From contig JAZQOA010000015.1 in the NCBI GenBank assembly GCA_045627605.1, positions 1 to 17,637 of the forward strand: a stretch of DNA of 17,637 nucleotides. The letters are read 5' to 3'. The translations under genes and the position numbers were made by a program. This document shows, piece by piece, positions 14,009 through 17,637 of the stretch. The DNA is from RGIG5952 sp045627605 (lineage in GTDB: Bacteria; Verrucomicrobiota; Kiritimatiellia; RFP12; JAAYLN01). A model generated the notes under the pieces. It saw nothing but the letters and a program-made list of their open reading frames with translations, did not search any database and was not told where the DNA came from. How positions within the stretch are numbered: the first letter of the stretch is position 1; each line of letters starts with the position of its first letter.

Positions 14009-17000
14009 CTACCTCACGATCGAGGCGTGGTAGTCCTGCAGGGAGGTGACTTCACCCTTGTTGCGGCGGGCCGCGGCGATGCCAAGCACGGCGGCATGGG
14101 CCGCGGCGCGCGTGGTGATGTAGGGCGTCTTGTGCTTGAGGGCCGCCTTGCGAATCGCCGCGCCATCGGCGCGTGCGCCGCGCTTGGGCGATGGCGTGTT
14201 GACGATGATCTGCACGTCGCCGTTGACGATCGCGTCAATGACGTTCGGCCGTCCCTCGCCAAGCTTGGCGACGACTTCGCAGTCGATGCCGTTCTCGCGG
14301 AGGAAGTCGGCCGTGCCGATGGTCGCCAGCACCTTGAAGCCAAGGGACTGGAAGGCGTGCGCCGTGTCGGCATCCTGTTCGTTTTTCTCGGCGAGCGAGA
14401 AGAGCACCGCGCCGGAGTCGGGGAGCTTGGATCCTGCCGCCTCCTGCGACTTGTAGAAGGCGATGCCGTAGTTGTCGGCGAGTCCGAGGACTTCGCCCGT
14501 GGAACGCATTTCGGGGCCGAGCACGGGATCGACCTCTGGAAATTTCTCGAAGGGGAAGACCGCCTCCTTGGCGCCGTAGTGCGTAATCGTGCCGCGGCGA
14601 AGGCGCATCTTCCCCATGTTCTCGCCCATCATGAGCCGCGTGGCGACGCGCGCCATCTGGATGGCGCAGACCTTCGACACGAGCGGAACGGTGCGCGAGG
14701 CGCGCGGGTTGGCCTCGATGACATAGACCTTGCCGTCCTCGATGGCGTACTGCATGTTCATCAGGCCGCAGACCTTGAGGGCCTGCGCAATCTTGCGCGT
14801 GTAGTCCTCGATGGTCTTGAGCGAAGCCTCGTGGATTGAGACCGGCGGGATGAAGCAGGCGGAGTCGCCCGAGTGGATGCCGGCGAGCTCGACGTGCTCC
14901 ATGACCGCGGGGATGAAGACGTCGGTGCCGTCCGAAATCGCGTCGGCTTCACATTCAAGGGCGTTGCGTAGGAAACGGTCGATAAGGAGCGGGCGGTCCG
15001 GCGTGACGCCAACGGCCTTGGCGACGTATTCGCGCAGCATGTCGTCGTCGTAGATGACCTCCATGCCGCGGCCGCCGAGAACGAACGACGGGCGGATCAT
15101 GATTGGGTAGCCGATCTTTGCGGCGGCGGCAAGCGCCTCGTCGATGTCGACGGCCATGGCGGATTCCGGCATCGGGATGCCGAGCTTTTCCATCATGTGG
15201 CGGAAGAGGTCGCGGTCTTCGGCGATGTCGATCGAGTCAATCGAAGTGCCGAGGATATTGACGCCCGCCTCGCTGAGTTCACGCGCGGTGTTGAGAGGAG
15301 TCTGCCCGCCGAACTGGACGATGATGCCCTGCGGTTTCTCGAAGCAGTAGATCTGGAGGACGTCCTCAAGCGTGAACGGCTCGAAGTAGAGGCGGTCGGG
15401 GGTGTCGTAGTCGGTCGAGACGGTCTCGGGGTTGCAGTTGACCATGATCGTCTCGTAGCCCATTTCGCGGAGGGCCATCGCGGCGTGGCAGCAGCAGTAG
15501 TCGAACTCGATGCCTTGGCCGATGCGGTTGGGGCCGCCGCCGAGAATCATGACCTTGCCCTTGCCGGCGCCGTTTCCGGCAGGCGCCTTGATGGCGTCCG
15601 GTCCCTTGGCGTAGGAGGAGTAGTAGTAGGCCTTGTCCTCGACGCCCGAGACGGGCAGCGCATACCAGGATTCAACGACGCCAATCGCCTCGCGGCGCTC
15701 GCGGACGGTCTTCTCCGGAATGCCGAGGAGCTTGGCGAGGTACTTGTCGGCGAAGCCGTCCTTTTTCGCCTGGGCGAGAAGGTCGTCGGGTGGCAACGTC
15801 CCCTTGAAGGAGAGTATTTTTTCCTCGAGCTCGACGATTTCGCGCATTTGCTGCACGAAGTAGGCCTTGACGGCGCAGGCATCGAATATCTGCGCGTCGG
15901 TGGCGCCCTTGCGGAGCGCCTCGTACATGATGAAGTGCGTTTCGCTCGACGGCGTGCGAAGCAGGACGAGGAGGTCTTCGAGCGTCCGCGCGTTGAAGTC
16001 CTTGGCGAAGCCCAGCCCGTAGCGGCCCTTTTCAAGGCCGCGGATCGCCTTCTGGAGCGTTTCCTTGTAGTTCTTGCCGATGGCCATCACTTCGCCGACG
16101 GCCTTCATCTGCGTGCCGAGCTCGTCCTTGACGTCGCGGAACTTCTCAAAGGCCCAGCGCGCGAATTTCAGCACGACGTAGTCGCCCGACGGCGTGTACT
16201 TTTCGAGGGTGCCGTCGCGCCAGTAGGGAATCTCGTCGAGCGTGAGGCCGGCGGCGAGCTTGGCGGAGACGAGCGCAATCGGGAAGCCCGTCGCCTTCGA
16301 GGCGAGGGCCGAGGAACGGGAAGTGCGCGGGTTGATCTCGATGATGACCGTGCGGTCGGTCTTCGGATCGTGCGCGAACTGCACGTTGGTGCCGCCGATG
16401 ACGCCGATTGTCTCGACGATCTTGAAGGCCATCTTCCGCAGGCGTTCGACGACGTCCGGCGCGATCGTCAGCATCGGCGCGGCGCAGAAGGAATCGCCGG
16501 TGTGGACGCCCACGGGGTCGATGTTCTCGATCGTGCAGACGCAGATCATCTGGTTCTTGGCGTCGCGGACGACCTCGTATTCGAGCTCCTCCCAGCCCTT
16601 GATCGACTCCTCGACGAGAATTTGGCTCGTGAGGGAAAGCGAAAGGCCGCGCATCGCGATGGTGCGCAGTTCCTCCATGTTGTAGGCGAAGCCACCGCCT
16701 GCGCCGCCCATCGTGTAGGCGGGGCGAATGACGAGCGGAAAGCCGATTTCGCGGGCGAGCTGCTCCGCCTCGTCGAGCGAGTTGGCAATGCCTGAGCGCG
16801 GCGTCTCGATGCCGAGCGACTCCATCGTGTTCTTGAAAATCTGCCGGTCTTCCCCGCGCTCAATGGCGCCGAGATTGACGCCGATGACCTTGACGCCGTA
16901 TTTGTCGAGCACGCCCGACTTGGAGAGCGAGATGGCCATGTTGAGGCCCGTCTGCCCGCCGAGGTTGGGGAGGAGCGCGTCGGGCCGTTCCTTGGCGATG

Positions 17001-17227
17001 ATCGCCTCGATGCGCCCGGGGTTGAGTGGCTCGACGTAGGTGGCGTCCGCGACGACCGGATCGGTCATGATTGTGGCGGGGTTGGAATTGACAAGGACAA
17101 CCTTGTAGCCGAGTTGTTTCAGCGCCTTGCACGCCTGCGTTCCCGAATAGTCAAATTCGCAGGCCTGGCCAATGACGATGGGTCCGGAACCGATGATGAG
17201 AACCTTCTTGATGTCTTCGCGCCGCAT
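14009..17227 (-). CDS. carB: Carbamoyl-phosphate synthase, large (ammonia) subunit
   Basis: CarB makes carbamoyl phosphate from bicarbonate, ammonia and two ATP, for pyrimidine and arginine synthesis. The 1072 residues match the usual length. The two homologous synthetase halves are both present: GSGPIVIGQACEFDYSGTQA, then SNPATIMTD, then LLPNLGGQTGLN in the first; GGGPNRIGQGIEFDYCCCHA and NCNPETVSTDYD in the second. ATP-grasp metal-binding segments IIEINPRTSRSSALASKATG and VIEANPRASRTVPLVSKV are intact. The C-terminal MGS-like regulatory domain (about 930-1072) includes TIGTADFLRENGI and NTPSPK. The small glutaminase subunit carA is not in this window, so it must lie elsewhere. ATG 17227 has GGAG 6 nt upstream and a good promoter. 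The MFS gene follows closely. Confidence 0.98.
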   Translation of the reverse strand: MRREDIKKVLIIGSGPIVIGQACEFDYSGTQACKALKQLGYKVVLVNSNPATIMTDPVVADATYVEPLNPGRIEAIIAKERPDALLPNLGGQTGLNMAISLSKSGVLDKYGVKVIGVNLGAIERGEDRQIFKNTMESLGIETPRSGIANSLDEAEQLAREIGFPLVIRPAYTMGGAGGGFAYNMEELRTIAMRGLSLSLTSQILVEESIKGWEELEYEVVRDAKNQMICVCTIENIDPVGVHTGDSFCAAPMLTIAPDVVERLRKMAFKIVETIGVIGGTNVQFAHDPKTDRTVIIEINPRTSRSSALASKATGFPIALVSAKLAAGLTLDEIPYWRDGTLEKYTPSGDYVVLKFARWAFEKFRDVKDELGTQMKAVGEVMAIGKNYKETLQKAIRGLEKGRYGLGFAKDFNARTLEDLLVLLRTPSSETHFIMYEALRKGATDAQIFDACAVKAYFVQQMREIVELEEKILSFKGTLPPDDLLAQAKKDGFADKYLAKLLGIPEKTVRERREAIGVVESWYALPVSGVEDKAYYYSSYAKGPDAIKAPAGNGAGKGKVMILGGGPNRIGQGIEFDYCCCHAAMALREMGYETIMVNCNPETVSTDYDTPDRLYFEPFTLEDVLQIYCFEKPQGIIVQFGGQTPLNTARELSEAGVNILGTSIDSIDIAEDRDLFRHMMEKLGIPMPESAMAVDIDEALAAAAKIGYPIMIRPSFVLGGRGMEVIYDDDMLREYVAKAVGVTPDRPLLIDRFLRNALECEADAISDGTDVFIPAVMEHVELAGIHSGDSACFIPPVSIHEASLKTIEDYTRKIAQALKVCGLMNMQYAIEDGKVYVIEANPRASRTVPLVSKVCAIQMARVATRLMMGENMGKMRLRRGTITHYGAKEAVFPFEKFPEVDPVLGPEMRSTGEVLGLADNYGIAFYKSQEAAGSKLPDSGAVLFSLAEKNEQDADTAHAFQSLGFKVLATIGTADFLRENGIDCEVVAKLGEGRPNVIDAIVNGDVQIIVNTPSPKRGARADGAAIRKAALKHKTPYITTRAAAHAAVLGIAAARRNKGEVTSLQDYHASIVR

Positions 17228-17266
17228 AAAATACTCCGTTGCCGTTGAGTTGCAAACCGGGGTTAT

Positions 17267-17295
17267 ATTATAGCGGATTTTCGGACTTCGGGCAA
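17267..17295 (-). promoter_or_regulatory. carB promoter
   Basis: On the minus strand TTGCCC (17295-17290) is separated by 17 nt from a perfect TATAAT (17272-17267). The predicted start near 17260 gives a leader of about 33 nt with GGAG at 17237-17234. No attenuator or PyrR-like structure is visible in so short a leader. Confidence 0.8.
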
Positions 17296-17336
17296 TGGCG
17301 CGGGCGGCTCCGGGGTTTCACTTCGCCGTGCCGATT

Positions 17337-17345
17337 TGGTATAAT
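17337..17345 (+). promoter_or_regulatory. Extended -10 promoter for the AAA-ATPase gene
   Basis: TTGGTATAAT contains the extended form TGGTATAAT (TATAAT at 17340-17345). The ATG follows after only seven bases with no Shine-Dalgarno sequence, so a leaderless mRNA is predicted. It is back to back with the carB promoter. Confidence 0.65.
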
Positions 17346-17352
17346 GCTACGT

Positions 17353-17637
17353 ATGAAACCGATTTGCACAAACATTTGTGATTTCGAGACCTTGCGAAAG
17401 GCGGGACAGCTTTACGTGGACAAGACCGCCTTCTTCCACCGCCTCATCACCGATCCAAGCCGCACCTACTTCTTCATGGCGCGTCCACGGCGGTTCGGCA
17501 AGTCGCTGTGCGTGACGACGCTCAAGTCCATTTTCCAGGGCCACCGCGAATACTTCGACGGCCTGGCCATTTCAAAGACCGATTACGACTGGCAGCCGCA
17601 CGTGGTCATCCACTTCAACTGGGGCAAGGTCGATGCG
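17353..17637 (+). CDS. AAA-ATPase-like/PD-(D/E)XK nuclease-family protein, N-terminal part
   Basis: The first 95 residues of a larger protein are visible; it is cut by the window edge. It opens MKPICTNICDFETLRKAGQL and has YVDKTAFFHRLI (from 21), then FFMARPRRFGKSL with a Walker-A-like RPRRFGKS loop at 44-51, and later an FDGLAISK segment. This is the characteristic start of the AAA-ATPase-like family (PF09820 type), whose full members of about 500-600 residues carry a C-terminal PD-(D/E)XK nuclease-like domain. Genomes that have the family often carry many copies, and the biological role is poorly known. The C-terminal part cannot be seen here. It is divergent from carB and apparently transcribed without a leader. 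Confidence 0.85.
   Translation, partial: MKPICTNICDFETLRKAGQLYVDKTAFFHRLITDPSRTYFFMARPRRFGKSLCVTTLKSIFQGHREYFDGLAISKTDYDWQPHVVIHFNWGKVDA

Noticed and set aside
13571..14839. 422-codon plus-strand open frame spanning the MFS and carB junction
   Set aside because: It crosses the ends of two well-supported opposite-strand genes and has no domain features.
15197..16795. 532-codon plus-strand open frame inside carB
   Set aside because: carB is complete and conserved on the other strand; this is a composition artefact.

Overview
The window is about 17.6 kb of GC-rich, densely coded bacterial DNA with no rRNA, tRNA, CRISPR array or intact mobile element that I can see. The gene set is a mix of housekeeping genes (carB, purN, queA, prmC, rsfS) with lipoproteins, an outer-membrane beta-barrel protein, transporters and a cytoplasmic glycoside hydrolase. 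Signal peptides, two lipoboxes and the beta-barrel point to a Gram-negative envelope. The small zinc-finger protein after prmC looks like proteins I associate with Verrucomicrobia, Planctomycetes and Kiritimatiellae. My best guess is a gut-type member of the PVC group, possibly Kiritimatiellota. That placement is inference, not proof.

Layout. Positions 1-4494 read on the minus strand: a GH36-type alpha-galactosidase, then a 542-residue fusion of an N-acyltransferase-like region to PurN, then an outer-membrane barrel gene that ends in a strong intrinsic terminator. The barrel gene is divergent from an LRR lipoprotein (4611-5465, plus), and an inverted repeat lies between them. A second, unrecognised lipoprotein (5555-6277, minus) is divergent from queA (6321-7379, plus). 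A two-domain ABC permease (7409-9118, plus) follows queA.

From 9353 to 12269 a minus-strand operon runs rsfS, sugar-phosphate-isomerase-like TIM barrel, DUF3127 ssDNA-binding-like protein, prmC, zinc-finger protein. Two of the junctions are almost without gap (an ATGA overlap and 1 nt). A 400-base gene-poor stretch (12270-12670) full of inverted and direct repeat motifs precedes an MFS transporter (12671-13972, minus) that lies 36 nt downstream of carB (14009-17227, minus). carB is divergent from the truncated start of an AAA-ATPase-like gene at the right edge.

The most distinctive signals are: (1) a 44-nt hairpin-bearing repeat present four times, each time shortly 3' of a gene end; (2) the acyltransferase-like/PurN fusion; (3) several promoters with extended -10 boxes only 6-10 nt before the ATG, which predicts leaderless or almost leaderless mRNAs; (4) short 7-nt and 14-nt pyrimidine-rich tandem repeats at gene borders, one of which supplies the end of the MFS gene; and (5) the motif-rich intergenic region before rsfS. 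No complete new defence or mobile system is visible.
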